A stretch of DNA of 64,000 nt from Cryptomeria japonica (lineage: Eukaryota; Streptophyta; Pinopsida; Cupressales; Cupressaceae): the NCBI RefSeq assembly GCF_030272615.1, contig NC_081407.1, positions 375,885,018-375,949,017 on the forward strand. Direction: 5' to 3'. This document shows, one piece after another, positions 31,925 to 42,326 of this stretch. The notes below the pieces were generated by a model. The model had not been told where the DNA came from, did not search any database, and saw only the letters and a list, made by a program, of their open reading frames with translations. Position 1 is the first letter of the stretch; each line of letters starts with the position of its first letter. The position numbers were made by a program, and so were the translations under genes.

Positions 31925-33485
31925 CTAATTAAGGGCTTTTAGAAGCTCAACATTCTTTTGAATCTTGTTGTTAATCTTCTTGAGCTCCTCCATAATAAAT
32001 CTGGAACTACCTTTTTCATTTTTTTTGCTCCTAGTCCTAGTAGAAGGCCCTGTAGAGGTCTACATATCCTAGTTCTTATTGTCCAATTTGGCACCTAAGG
32101 ACAGATCAGATCTGACCCAATGGTCTTTCTGTATGGCAATATTTTTGTTAACTCTTTAAATTCCTTCTGCACTATTAAAATTGTCTCTTTGTTAATCTCA
32201 ACCAATTCCCTGAGTTTGCCCCTTGATTCCTGTATGTCATTCTATAGACTGGCAATCCTAGCCTCATGCTTTGTTTTCATAACCTTAATGTCCTCCGTAA
32301 TTATTTGGGTCAACTTCAAGAGTTTGTCATTTTTATCAGGTGCTAGATTCTTAGTGAAAGTGTATAGTATGTCCTTGATGCCCTATTTTAGGAGATTGAT
32401 TTCACCAAAAACCCAACAAAAACATTTCTTCTATTGGAAATCAAAATGCATAGGAGTATGTCAACGTCCATCCCATTCTATTTAAATTTATTGGGGTCCA
32501 CAATAAGGGGGATGCAAGTTTAATTTCATCCTCCTCTTTATCTTGAGTCTCTTCCCTTTTCCTAGTTTTCTACTTTTTCAAATTTTGTGGGCCCAAATTT
32601 TGGGTTGAGAAATAGTGATTTTCAACTTTTCCATTACCCATCTAAGTGAATTTTTCCTTTTCATACTACTAGTAGTTCCAAGAGTGGGGTTCTGAGGGGG
32701 GGGCTCATCCTTTGAGTGATTGTATTATGAGTCATCCAACACATGGATATCATTCCAATCCATGGTCATTCTGCCCTCCTCCTTACCAAATTTTGTATTT
32801 GAAACATCATACACATCCTAGCTAGCTAAGGGTTTGGGGTTTCTCAAAATAGTTGGGGGGGGGGTTAAACTCATTTTCTTTAGCATGCTCCATAATAAAT
32901 ATAATTAACTCCTCAAGCACCTCATTTTCCTCATTTTCAAAATGCTTGTGAATGACATGCTCAAGAGAAGACAATAAATAAAATGACAATGAGATTTTTT
33001 TATCATGCCTAAACTGATTCAATATAATGAAATGATAAGAAAAATACTAGAATAGTTGTCATCTAGAGTTATGTAGCTTAGAATAAAATTTAACATATCC
33101 GACCAGAGCTTCAGAAGATCCTTTTGATTGTAGCATCCATCAGGATTTTTCCTAACTCCACTTCTCTCGCTCTTTTTGTCATAGAAAATAGACAAGGCTT
33201 ATTTTGAATTTTTTCTTTCTTTGTAGTTTTTTTTCCCCTCCATACTTAGCCCCATAATCTCAACTATGAAGGGTTCATCTATCTTGAATTCAACACCATA
33301 CACACTGAGCACCCCACCCCTTAATTCCATTTTTTAACAAACATTTCCGTGAGATTGTGGTTTTGGCCATGGAGTTTTCTCACATATGGTTCCAGACCAC
33401 CATCCACAACATATGTCCATAGTTATTTAATTTTATCCCATAACTCGCATGATGACAGTTCCATTATGTTCTTCTCTCCCCCCAT
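31925..33485 (-). pseudogene. Unfamiliar LINE 3' ORF, copy 2
   Basis: It starts at ATG 33485 (MGGEKNIMELSSCELW), matching MGGDKN of copy 1. Conserved blocks: YVVDGGLEPYV, KLHGQNHNLTEMFVKKW, CYNQKDLLKLWSDM, YITLDDNYSSIF and a FIMEHAKENEF segment near 32860. The C terminus is IMEEL-K-INN...LLKALN with TAG at 31925, matching IMEELEEIN...LN of copy 1. It is separated from RNase H by roughly 150-200 bases with no second element boundary, so it lies within the same LINE. The copy has many stops and indels and a poly-G run near 32860. Confidence 0.7.
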
Positions 33486-33649
33486 ATAACTATTACCTTT
33501 GAAAATTTTGGTATTCGCACAAAAACCAGGCTTAAACGAGCAATAAAAAACAAGACCCATAAGAAAAATGTGGAAGGTCGATTCCACTTCTTTCTATGAA
33601 TGACTTAACAAATGTGAAAAGATATCATAATTTATCAGTGAGAGATTAT

Positions 33650-35011
33650 CAGCGTCCTTCCGAGCTAGCTCACACAAATGGAATGGAAAGGAGTCCCCTT
33701 CCCAACACTATTTAATATCATCACTAATGACACCAAGATTTGCCACATGGTCTACATTCATATTGCCGTCCCTCAAAATGTATGAAATTTGAATTTCTTC
33801 TGACTTGGCAATCATATCAAAGCATTCCCGCATTAGGTATTTAATCCTCCAGCTATGGGGTGTTTTTTTAATCAAACAATTGATTTTGTTTAGACAGTCA
33901 CTTTCTAGCCAGACCTTCTTGTACCCTCAACGAATAACCATTTTAAGCCGAATGTAGGCCGCATTTTCCTCAACATAGTGGTTTATCTACATGACTAATG
34001 GAAGTGCTACTACTGAGACAAGCCTACCATTTTAATCACAAGCAAATCCCCCATAGCCTACCGAGACAAGATTTCCTTTGGCCACTCCGTCAACATTAAT
34101 TTTGATCCATCCTCTAAGACGAGCAATCCAAGCAATATTGGGTTTGGTGTGCTTTGTTTTAGTTGTTAGTCTAGATATGTCCCAATCAATGTGCCATCTA
34201 TTAATTATATTCCAATCCAAATCAGAAGTATGAATGGCAAGATCAAATTTATGGGAGGGATAGGAAGAGATGAAATTCTCCTTAATAATCGACTGAATAT
34301 GATGGGCAACCAGAAAGCTAGGAGATTCCTTTTCTCTAAAGATACAGTTATTCCTTTCCTTCCAAATTCCCCAAGAAACATGAGGGAGCATAAAACTCCA
34401 TAAAACCATAAGAGATTGGTTATTATAGGGGCAAGACCATTGGAACCAAGAATCTAGTAGAATTTAGGGGAAACACCAATTGACACCCCAAAGATTGAAT
34501 AAGTGATCCCAAATATCCTAGACGAAAGAATAATGCATTAACAAATGCACAACATCTTCAACAAATTCCTTACAAAGAAAGCAACAGTTAGGCAAAGTCA
34601 TCCCTCTTCTACACAGGTTATCAATAGAGAGCACTTTATTTTGCATAGAAAGCCAAAAGAAGATATTGACTTTAGGGATTATAAATTTGTTTCAGAAACA
34701 AGACCAGAATGGGGCCAGAGAAAAGGATCTCGAGAGCAAAGCTAAAGCCTGTGAAACAAAAAAACCTCCAGAAGAAGGGCCCACCCAAACCAAGGAATCC
34801 TCAATAGGGAGGGCAGGAATGTGAACATTCAAGAGCCACTTCTGAAGAGGGAGGAGCAACGGATCCAATCTAGAAAGGTCAAGTCACCTGCCATTCTGAA
34901 TATAATCAGCAACCCAACAGCCAACCCGATCTTTATACTTCTGCATAAAGTGAACAACCCAATTACAGTCCATTAAAGGGCAATCACCTAGCCATCATTC
35001 TTCCCTCAAAA
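33650..35011 (-). pseudogene. LINE copy 2: zf-RVT and RNase H
   Basis: From the 5' side, MDCNWVVHFMQKYKDRVG-type sequence leads into the zinc-binding region of plant LINE reverse transcriptases (LCRRGMTLPNCCFLC then HLLMHY, about 34540-34640). WGIWKERNNCIFRE (about 34340-34380) is the usual link to RNase H. The RNase H fold begins GWIKINVDGVAKGN with GYGGFACD (34030-34110) and continues in fragments to NVDHVANLG near 33720. The first catalytic Asp (NVDG) is visible. Stops and frameshifts make it non-functional. The RT catalytic domain itself is not included in this truncated copy. Confidence 0.75.
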
Positions 35012-35327
35012 TTGCATATAGGTTATATTTTACATAAAAAACTATGATACTGTATTAATTACAAATGATATTTTTTTATTCAACTACTAGGGGTTTTCAG
35101 AATAAGTTTTGGTCAAATCTTTAAAAGGTCATTTTTTTGGACACTTTACACTAGATGCATTATTTTGAAGAGTTGCATGATGAGTCATGTCTTCAAACCT
35201 TACTTGAAGATAGTTAAGTGTCCATTTACATTTCTTATTAAAAATAAAAGTCTTACGATATTCCATGTGATGGCTACATGTTGACGAAGTCAGCCCTCAC
35301 AATCCCTCTCCCCTATGTCTTTCATGT

Positions 35328-35490
35328 TTCATTGTGTATATTTTAAATGGTGATCCACGTGTGAGACAATGAGTTACAAAATACTTAATAATCAAACAGT
35401 TGCAATGTAATTCATTGTTTATATTGTAAATGATGATCTACATGTGAAACAATAAGTTACAAAAAACTTAATAATCAAACAATTATGATG
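35328..35490. repeat. ~78-bp tandem duplication
   Basis: TCATTGTGTATATTTTAAAT and TCATTGTTTATATTGTAAAT begin two successive copies, each ending in ACTTAATAATCAAACA. The copies are about 85-90% alike by eye. Confidence 0.8.
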
Positions 35491-35826
35491 TAGATTTGTG
35501 CAAGACATATATAACAATTTACTTATTTTGAAATAATGAAACTTTACTTATTTAAATGTATAAACATTACTTATCTTAAAATAATTTAAAATATTAAATT
35601 TCCATGTTACTTGTTGCAATTCTATGAATGCGAAGAAGACACTAATAATAACTCTTTTTATTGTTCATACGAGGTAGTGTTATTTGCAGAAAACTAGAGC
35701 TTCGCACAACAAACATTAGTGCTAATTTACAGAAAGAGGAATTTATATATATCTCCATTCACCTTGCTTTACTTAAGTAAAGCAATATGTGAGCCTCATC
35801 ACTGCACCTCCGCAACTTTCATTCAT

Positions 35827-35899
35827 GCGGGGATAGCTCAGTTGGGAGAGCGTTAGACTGAAGATCTGAAGGTCGCGTGTTCGATCCACGCTCACCGCA
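35827..35899 (+). tRNA. tRNA-Phe (anticodon GAA)
   Basis: A 73-base cloverleaf: acceptor GCGGGGA pairs with the 3' strand, D arm GCTC AGTTGGGA GAGC, anticodon stem TTAGA/TCTGA around loop CTGAAGA with GAA at 35860-35862, T arm with GTTCGATCC, discriminator A at 35899. No intron, and CCA is not encoded. Both internal promoter boxes are intact (TAGCTCAGTTGG and GGTTCGA-like GTGTTCGATCC). Relative to the usual plant sequence one base differs: position 28 is T, giving a U-G wobble at 28-42. A TTTTT terminator lies about 30 bases downstream (35930) and a CAA motif sits just upstream. Likely functional in cytosolic translation. Confidence 0.95.
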
Positions 35900-36074
35900 T
35901 TCAAGCCGTCGTGCATGAAATTTAGGTTTTTAAAAATAAAATGGCATGTTTTTACTTTCGACTGATTAGCGTTACTACATTATGAGATTAAAAGTAAATT
36001 GCAGGTGATGAATTAATGAATTAGCGTTACTATATTAGAAATTATTATTCACACAAAATTAATGAATTTTTTTT
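35900..36074. other. Unassigned spacer after tRNA-Phe
   Basis: It contains the poly-T terminator at about 35930 and a short duplicated phrase TTAGCGTTACTA (35968 and 36021). No gene seen. Confidence 0.5.
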
Positions 36075-36200
36075 TTTTTGGTTTAAGTTCAGTGCAGAAT
36101 TTTACTTTATATGATTATTGGAACATTGTGATTATTGGAACAGTTGTATATATGGTGATATAAGACAAACGATGAAAACTTATCACAGAAATGTTTGCAT
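36075..36200. repeat. Dispersed repeat (copy also at 58725-58890)
   Basis: GGTTTAAGTTCAGTGCARAA, TTTTACTTTATATGATTATT and GTTGTATATATGGTGATATA are shared, in the same order and orientation, with 58725-58890. The copy here lacks a ~50-base internal segment. Its borders are not defined by inverted repeats I can see. Confidence 0.75.
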
Positions 36201-37000
36201 ATCTCATCGACTAAGAAAGGAAAACCAAGAGGAAAGGGAAGTTTGTATGAATGACACTCTTTTCTGCATTTGTAACTTTTCTGCATTTGTAACTTTTCTA
36301 AATAGATGGAAGAAAAAAAAAACTGAACCCATAGTTACCGAAAGAAAGGTGATGTCTATGTTGCCCGAGTTTCCTCCATTTCCATGATTAAAACTATTAA
36401 ATAAATTTAAATGTAGAAGATTTTATATAATTTTTTAATAATATTTTTTTTTTTATAATTTATATTTTTTATAAAACATCAAAAGAAAGGCATTCATATA
36501 ATAGATACTAAGTGAAGGAGGATTTGTCCATATAAATTCTAAATACTAACACCAAATGAAGGAGGATTTTTTTTTGGGAACATTTTGATATTTTCTAAAT
36601 ATGTATTGTCACTATGTCACAAAGTCACAAGAACCATCTTCCAAAATTCCCCCATCCAAAATTAAGTTGAGTTTTCAAACTCATGTGGAAAGAGAGCTAA
36701 TTGTTTTGCCAAATCATGGAAAAAATCATTCGCTCCACACAAACCACTGATCATGCCCTTGTGGCAAATCCAAACGTTTGCTTGGTTGAGATGTGGATAA
36801 AAATTAGCCTTGCTTCTTCAGAGATGGTGAAGAAATAACATTATTAGAAACCATGTCATCTTACACATGATTTTTGTGGAGAGAAAAGGGGACAAACTTC
36901 ATCATTCCAGCTAAATACTTTCAATATTGACTTGGCAATAGAGTCCGTTTCTTTCAATCATACATTTCTATTGTGGAGAGACATAATATTTTTACTCTAC
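36200..37000. other. Unassigned sequence
   Basis: A short open frame at 36118-36387 (+) overlaps the dispersed repeat and has no recognisable relative. No gene is supported. Confidence 0.45.
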
Positions 37001-37938
37001 CATATATTCAACTTGGTAGCAATTTAACTTCCTACCCTACCAGTGATTATTATTATCACACAAGCTGTGACTTATATCAGATATAATTTTTTGGTAACGA
37101 AATTGTTGATGGGACTGAGATATTTTCCTTTAAGGCTGCGAATACTTGGAGGAGTGTTTTAATGACCAACAATTCATCAAAATTGACAAATTTCAATGTT
37201 GGTCAATCATCATCGACCACCTCCCACCAGCTAAGTTCGTCCAATTCAAGTTCTTTATTCCATCTTAATAAGTTATTTTTCAATTTGTCATAGTTGTAAT
37301 TGTCTGTTCACTTGGAAAATTTGACATTTGAGAATTGTAAAGTCTATTCTGGGGGCTATCTGTTGAAAATTCATTCTTTTGTGCTTTTGTATATCATAAA
37401 AGATTTAAGGATTGAATTGTTTGAAAAGAAAATTCATGAGTTGTGACAATTATTCAAGCTGCATAACATTTATGTTTTTTCTTCATCAATTTTATCTCCT
37501 CTCAAACATAAGGACAAATATTTTGATTACAAAGAAGAGGATTATGCATTGATTGTCACTCATGCCCTTAGGAACATTAGTTATGATCGATTGAAGGTTT
37601 TTTCCACTTCAGTTGAATTTTCTTCCGAGGTTCCTAAATCTTCTTTAGATCATTGACTAGGACTTTCATCATTCCTGACTAGCAGGACTATCATTGTCTT
37701 TCCCATTTGGTTGGAGGAAATACTGCATATTCGTCTTTTGGATTTTTTTCCATATTAGTTTTCGCATAGTTCCATCTTGTCACTTTCTTGTTTGTTTGGG
37801 TATGTGCTTGAATGAATTGTGACATCATCATCCTTGATGGACAAAGAGACACAAAAGTAGTTTTCAAAGATGTCATCTTCATTCTTCATGTTTCCATCTT
37901 CCTTTGCATATTCAGAATGGGAACCATCCCTGCACACA

Positions 37939-37987
<49 letters not shown>

Positions 37988-38418
37988 GGTTTTGTTTCTT
38001 CCTAAGGGGAGACAACTGGATTGTAAGTGTTGGATCATGTTTTGTCTTTAGACACTTACCATTCTTGTAGGCAATTATTCATTATGGGGGCTCTACATAG
38101 TCTCTCACTTTATCTCCTATGGGGTGGGTTACTGATTGGATTCTCCTGTTGGATGTACTTCTTGGGGGGTATTGATTTGAGTCCTCCACATATCTCTCCT
38201 CCTTCATGTGTGTATATTTTCATCTCTTTTTTGGTGAGGAGTTTTGTCCCATGATGTTTTCTCCTTTTCTTTGTTTGTGAGAGATTAGTTGCATGATTAG
38301 TTGTGCCTAAGTACCTAACATGGACTATTTGTTAGGACTCATATATTGCATCTACATATTAGTCTTGCATCATTTACATAATAATTTTTCTCCCTAAGTT
38401 GCATTTAAAGGGGGGTAT
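37000..38418 (+). mobile_element. 3' internal part of an LTR retrotransposon (probable)
   Basis: No polymerase domain is recognisable, but the segment ends in a polypurine-like AAAGGGGGGTAT immediately before an LTR that starts TGTTGTG at 38419. On that basis it is probably the 3' untranslated end of a + strand LTR element. The 5' boundary is not resolved. Confidence 0.4.
37926..37987. repeat. (CA)n(TA)n microsatellite
   Basis: About 22 CA units with one early interruption, followed by about 8 TA units. Confidence 0.95.
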
Positions 38419-38873
38419 TGTTGTGAATAATGATATGTCCTAACTAGTTATTGGTTAACACCTATTCACACATGTTATGTTTACTTAGAATAGCTTAGTT
38501 GTCACAAGACACAATCATTTAATATTATCCATGTTAGTTATCTTAGTGTCATTCTAGATAGAGATGAGTTAGTTTTATGCATTTAATCTTGTTAAAGGGT
38601 AGTTGTAGCTACTCCTACCTACTCTCTCATCTCATTGAGCCACATAGGATTACCTATGCTCTTAATTGTCTAGCCTCTTGTCTATATAAGAAGGCTCATT
38701 TGTACATTGTATCATATCAATTCATAATAATTCGTTGTAGGTTAATCTCAAGACTTTCTTTTCAATCTCATTTGGTGTTCATTACTCAACTGCAAAATTC
38801 TCTTTTGTGTGGTTGGTTATTGCTTGGTTGTGAATCTTAGCTAGCTTCATCATGGGCATCTAATTTTTCAACA
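38419..38873 (+). mobile_element. Solitary copia-type LTR (~455 bp)
   Basis: It starts TGTTGTGAATAATG directly after a polypurine tract and ends TTTTTCAACA, giving the canonical TGTTG...CAACA termini. A CTATATAAG TATA box lies near 38680, in the expected U3/R position. The DNA immediately to the right is a copia gag on the opposite strand, so this is the 3' LTR of a different, inserted or recombined element. Confidence 0.7.
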
Positions 38874-38874
38874 A

Positions 38875-39960
38875 CTGAAGCTTTATTATCATTTCCCAAA
38901 GTAACATATGATTTGATTGACTTATCCAAACTAGAAAACATTTATAAATTCCATATCATATGATTACTACAGTCTAAATCTAGAAACCAAACATATTTAG
39001 AGTCTCTTTAGAAAGATTACATGCTTGGAACATGCTACTTTCATTCTGATTTTCTTTAGAAAAAATTGCAATTTGTTTGTTGAAATCAAATTGGCTTTTT
39101 CTGCAATCATTTGCATAATGACCATATCTTTTACAATATTGGCCCTAAACTTGGGAATTTTCATACCTTTGAGTTTGAAATTAATTTTAACTTGGAATCT
39201 GATCACTACCTCTTACACTTGGATTGCTTGGGCTATTTCTTCCACCTCTGTATGAATTTATTCCTTTACATATGAAGTTAGATCTTCCTTTTCTTCTATG
39301 ATAACTAACTAAAAATTGTGAATTAGAAGAAAGCTCCAAGGAAGAGTTAGACGAATGACTAAAATTATGCTCATGAGAAATAAAAGAGGCATGGGGTTCG
39401 TCTATAGAAAATTGAGACAGATTTTTTTTATGGGGTTCGTCTATAGAAAACTGAGAAAGATTTTTTTTTTCTTCTATACCCTAACAGTTGATTCGAGCTT
39501 TGTAGGTAGGCTCCTTATAATCTTTTCAATTATTCTTCTATCTTCAAGAATATCACCATGAGAGCTAATTTGATTAACAAATCCATTAACTTGAGTAACT
39601 CAAATTTCATCATACATACGATTTCAAAATTTATTCTTAAAATGTGTAATTTTCCAGTTTTCACTTTATTCATACCTTGGTATGCAATTTCAAGGATGCT
39701 CCACACTTGCTTTGATTTTCTTTCTTTTGAAACTCTTGGAAAGATGCTTTCACGTATTGCATGATGAATGTATAAAAGAGCCTTTGAATCCATTTTTCTG
39801 TTATCCTTTAGCAAATCCTTATGTGCATGATGTAGTGCTTCATATGTTGTTGCATCTTCAGATTCAACAAGTTCATTCTCTACAATCTCTCATATATCTT
39901 GATCATTGAAATTGATCAGTATTCATAATATTTTCCATTTTATTTGGGAATCTAGGGATT
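38875..39960 (-). pseudogene. Copia gag fragment with zinc knuckle
   Basis: On the - strand, the UBN2/DUF4219-type gag core reads KALLYIHHAI...SIFPRVS, SKQVWSILE and AYQGMNKVKT (39530-39814). A zinc-knuckle remnant follows near 39100-39150 (QYCKRYGHYANDCRKSQ, C..H..C retained). The C-terminal end (38950-38890) resembles the start of the protease region. A 36-bp tandem duplication (GGGGTTCGTCTATAGAAAA at 39394 and 39432) interrupts it. The rest of the element is missing, cut by the LTR ending at 38873. Confidence 0.65.
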
Positions 39961-40390
39961 TGTAAGACTTGTGCTAATCATACTAGATGAAGGTAAAACA
40001 TAAGGGGGATAGCAAATGCAAATAACTAACTGATAAACAAACTCATTTGATCAATAAAAAAAGTAGCACTCAAAGAGTTACAAAACTTCTCAACTCTTAT
40101 TAGAAAAACAAAGCCACCACCTACAAAACACAGAATCATCTTCTCTTACAGAAAAACCATACTTAAAAAAGATCACCTGTTGCCTTTACAAAGAAAATAA
40201 ACTCTTATATTGAAAATAAACAACTGTTGCTGCTCAACCTTAGAAAGAAAGAAACTGTTGTTTGCTTCTACTATCTGTTTTTTTCATTGCCTAAACACAT
40301 ATATAATTTGGTGCATAAATGATAGTAATTAATCCCGTGCTTCTGTTAATAATAAGTATAATTCATGAATAAGTGACTGCAGCATATTAA
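39961..40390. other. Unassigned sequence
   Basis: Expected leader of the - strand copia element, but no primer-binding site is visible. No gene seen. Confidence 0.4.
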
Positions 40391-40590
40391 TACCGATTAC
40401 TGCAACTCCATCAGTGATTGGGATTGTATTGTTCAAAAAGGAAAAAAATTGAATTTTCTATTGCAGTACCGATTACTGCAACTCCATCAGTGATTGGGAT
40501 TATACTGTTGAAAAAAAATTGATATGTTTCCCGTGCATTATTGGTATTACTGCAGCTCCATCAGTGATTTGCTATTGAAAAAAATTTGAT
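40391..40590. repeat. ~77-bp repeat, three copies
   Basis: TACTGCAACTCCATCAGTGA occurs at about 40399 and 40475, and a divergent form (TACTGCAGCTCCATCAGTGA) at about 40547. Each is followed by TTGAAAAAAAATTGATATG or similar. Spacing is about 76 and 73 bases. Confidence 0.85.
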
Positions 40591-40599
40591 ATGTTTCCC

Positions 40600-41246
40600 T
40601 TATTTTAAGAAAGTATATTCGTGTGTAAAACACAAGAAGTACAGAATGCAACTACTGTTAATAGCTATCATTTATGTTCAAGAGAATATTAGTTCTTTCT
40701 GCTTGCCATAAGTACAAATGAAGAAGAAAAGGGAATTGCATTCTCTCTGTTGAAATAAGTTGTCAACGAACCATGATTATTTTAAATTATTGTAATGGTC
40801 GTATGAATACATCTTGCCAGGAACAAAAATAAATAATGTACCACGAGGGAAGAACGAGCAATAGGATGATCTTAGTTACAACGTACAATAGGATGATCTT
40901 AAAATTTTAATCATATTTTAAAATTTATGAGTTACAACATACACTAGGATGATCTTAGTTATAAATATTTTAAATCATAAGGTTCAAACCAGTTACTACA
41001 TAGATTTAGAGGACCCTCACCGTTAACACACGGGCCACCATTAACAAGAAAAAAAAAAATTAATAATAAAATAGAATAGCGAGAGCCAGTAAGATCTGCA
41101 CTCTCATGACCCCACGAAATACTTGCGCCGATGTTTCGTACATGACAATCGTTGTCCATCTCTCTTTTCTACTGAGAAAGATTTGCTATAAATTATAAAT
41201 ACATCCTAGCGAGTTAAGGCCGCCTTGAACAAGACTCTCACCGACT
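40600..41246. other. Unassigned sequence upstream of outer LTR element
   Basis: GTTACAACRTACA-CTAGGATGATCTTA repeats near 40862, 40886 and 40944. A TATAAATTATAAATA TATA-like motif lies near 41188, just before the region shared by the two outer LTRs. No gene seen. Confidence 0.4.
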
Positions 41247-41517
41247 CCATTCATATCTTCCGTATGAGTAAAATATCTAAGCATTAAACATAAGTCATGT
41301 TTCACACACTTTGTGGGTACTTTAAAAATCAATATTTTATGTAGAATCCTGGAAGTTTCTTCTAGCTACCTCTAGCCTCCAGAAAAATCTAAAGACCTCA
41401 ATAAAAAGAGGCATTTGTAATTAGTTCAGTGATGAATGAAAATATGGATTGAAAAATAAAAAATTTGTCTTTCTTGTGGTCTGGTTTGTTTTTCTGTTCG
41501 CTCTATTTTTTTTTACA
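41247..41517 (+). repeat. 5' LTR of the outer element (approximate)
   Basis: Shares ~270 bases with the split 3' LTR and ends TTTACA two bases before the primer-binding site. The upstream edge is uncertain because the shared sequence does not start with a clear TG. Confidence 0.65.
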
Positions 41518-41519
41518 TC

Positions 41520-41531
41520 TGGTATCAGAGC
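41520..41531 (+). promoter_or_regulatory. Primer-binding site (initiator Met tRNA)
   Basis: TGGTATCAGAGC, the standard Ty1/copia-type primer-binding sequence in plants, two bases after the LTR. Confidence 0.85.
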
Positions 41532-42326
41532 TAATGGTGAAAATCTCGAGTCAAGTATCTCAGAGTTAATACTGCAGAAGGTGCATTAAGCTGAAGACAT
41601 AGAGGATTCTTGTAAGCTGCCTGAAGAACGGACAAGAGATTGTTGGAGTAAAAGAAAAAAAGACAGCTGACACATAGAGGATTCTTGTAAGCTGCCTGAA
41701 GAAGAGATTTAGATGTTGTCCAAGAAGAACGGACAAGAGATTGTTGGAGTAAAAGAAAAAGACACAGCTGAGAAATTTGCCAAAGAAAAGCCATCCAAGA
41801 TAGAAGAGGAAATGTAGCGGCTAAGTTGTTGATTAAAGGATAAAGACAGTTGATGGAAATCAAATCATAGTTTTGTAACAAGGTAGCTGGTTGTTGAATC
41901 AAGCAAGGAAATACAGCCAACGATAAGCAAAAGAACATTGTGAGGATTGAGAAGACAATTCAACAGAAGCAGAAACGCAGAGTTTTGGGCACCTGAAGCT
42001 GCAAATAAGGGAGATCGATTACTGATGTCAGCAAAAATCAAAGCCCACTAGAAAAGTGAGAGTTGCAGTCATTATGCTTCGAAAGAAAAGTCAGCCAACA
42101 ATGAATCAGCGCAGCAGTTGTGAAAGTCAAAGTGAAAAGGAAACGATAGAATAAGAAAAGCCTCAAGCCTCAAAGAATTTGTAAAACAAATTTGAGTTAT
42201 GTTTCGATTTTGGGAAATGACTATAGGGGAGAGAATTTGTAAAAGAGTTCACTCTATTTGCAAATTTCTATTTGTTGTTGTCAAGTGTATAAAGAGATCT
42301 AATGTCTGAAGAAAGGCTTGTTGTTT
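41532..42326 (+). pseudogene. Leader/gag-like start of the outer element
   Basis: Purine-rich, Lys/Glu-biased sequence with many stops. A ~75-bp segment (ACATAGAGGATTCTTGTAAG, CTGCCTGAAGAA, GGACAAGAGATTGTTGGAGT) is duplicated between about 41597 and 41762. No domain recognised; position after the primer-binding site suggests a leader or gag remnant. Confidence 0.4.

Larger units (their letters stand above)
31748..35011 (-). mobile_element. LINE copy 2 with zf-RVT, RNase H and extra 3' ORF
   Basis: The element is bounded by TTGCATATAAGTT (31735-31747) and TTGCATATAGGTT (35012-35024), a 13-bp target-site duplication with one mismatch. In sense (-) order it encodes a zf-RVT region, an RNase H domain, the same unfamiliar ORF as copy 1, and a 3' end sharing TAAAACCYGTTTAT with copy 1. 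It is 5'-truncated at the RT/zf-RVT junction. Stops and indels are frequent. Confidence 0.8.

Noticed and set aside
36118-36387. 89-codon frame on the + strand
   Set aside because: Starts within a dispersed repeat that recurs at 58.7 kb; translation not recognisable.
40391-40590. CRISPR-like array
   Set aside because: Only three diverged units with poly-A spacers in plant nuclear DNA; no spacer structure.
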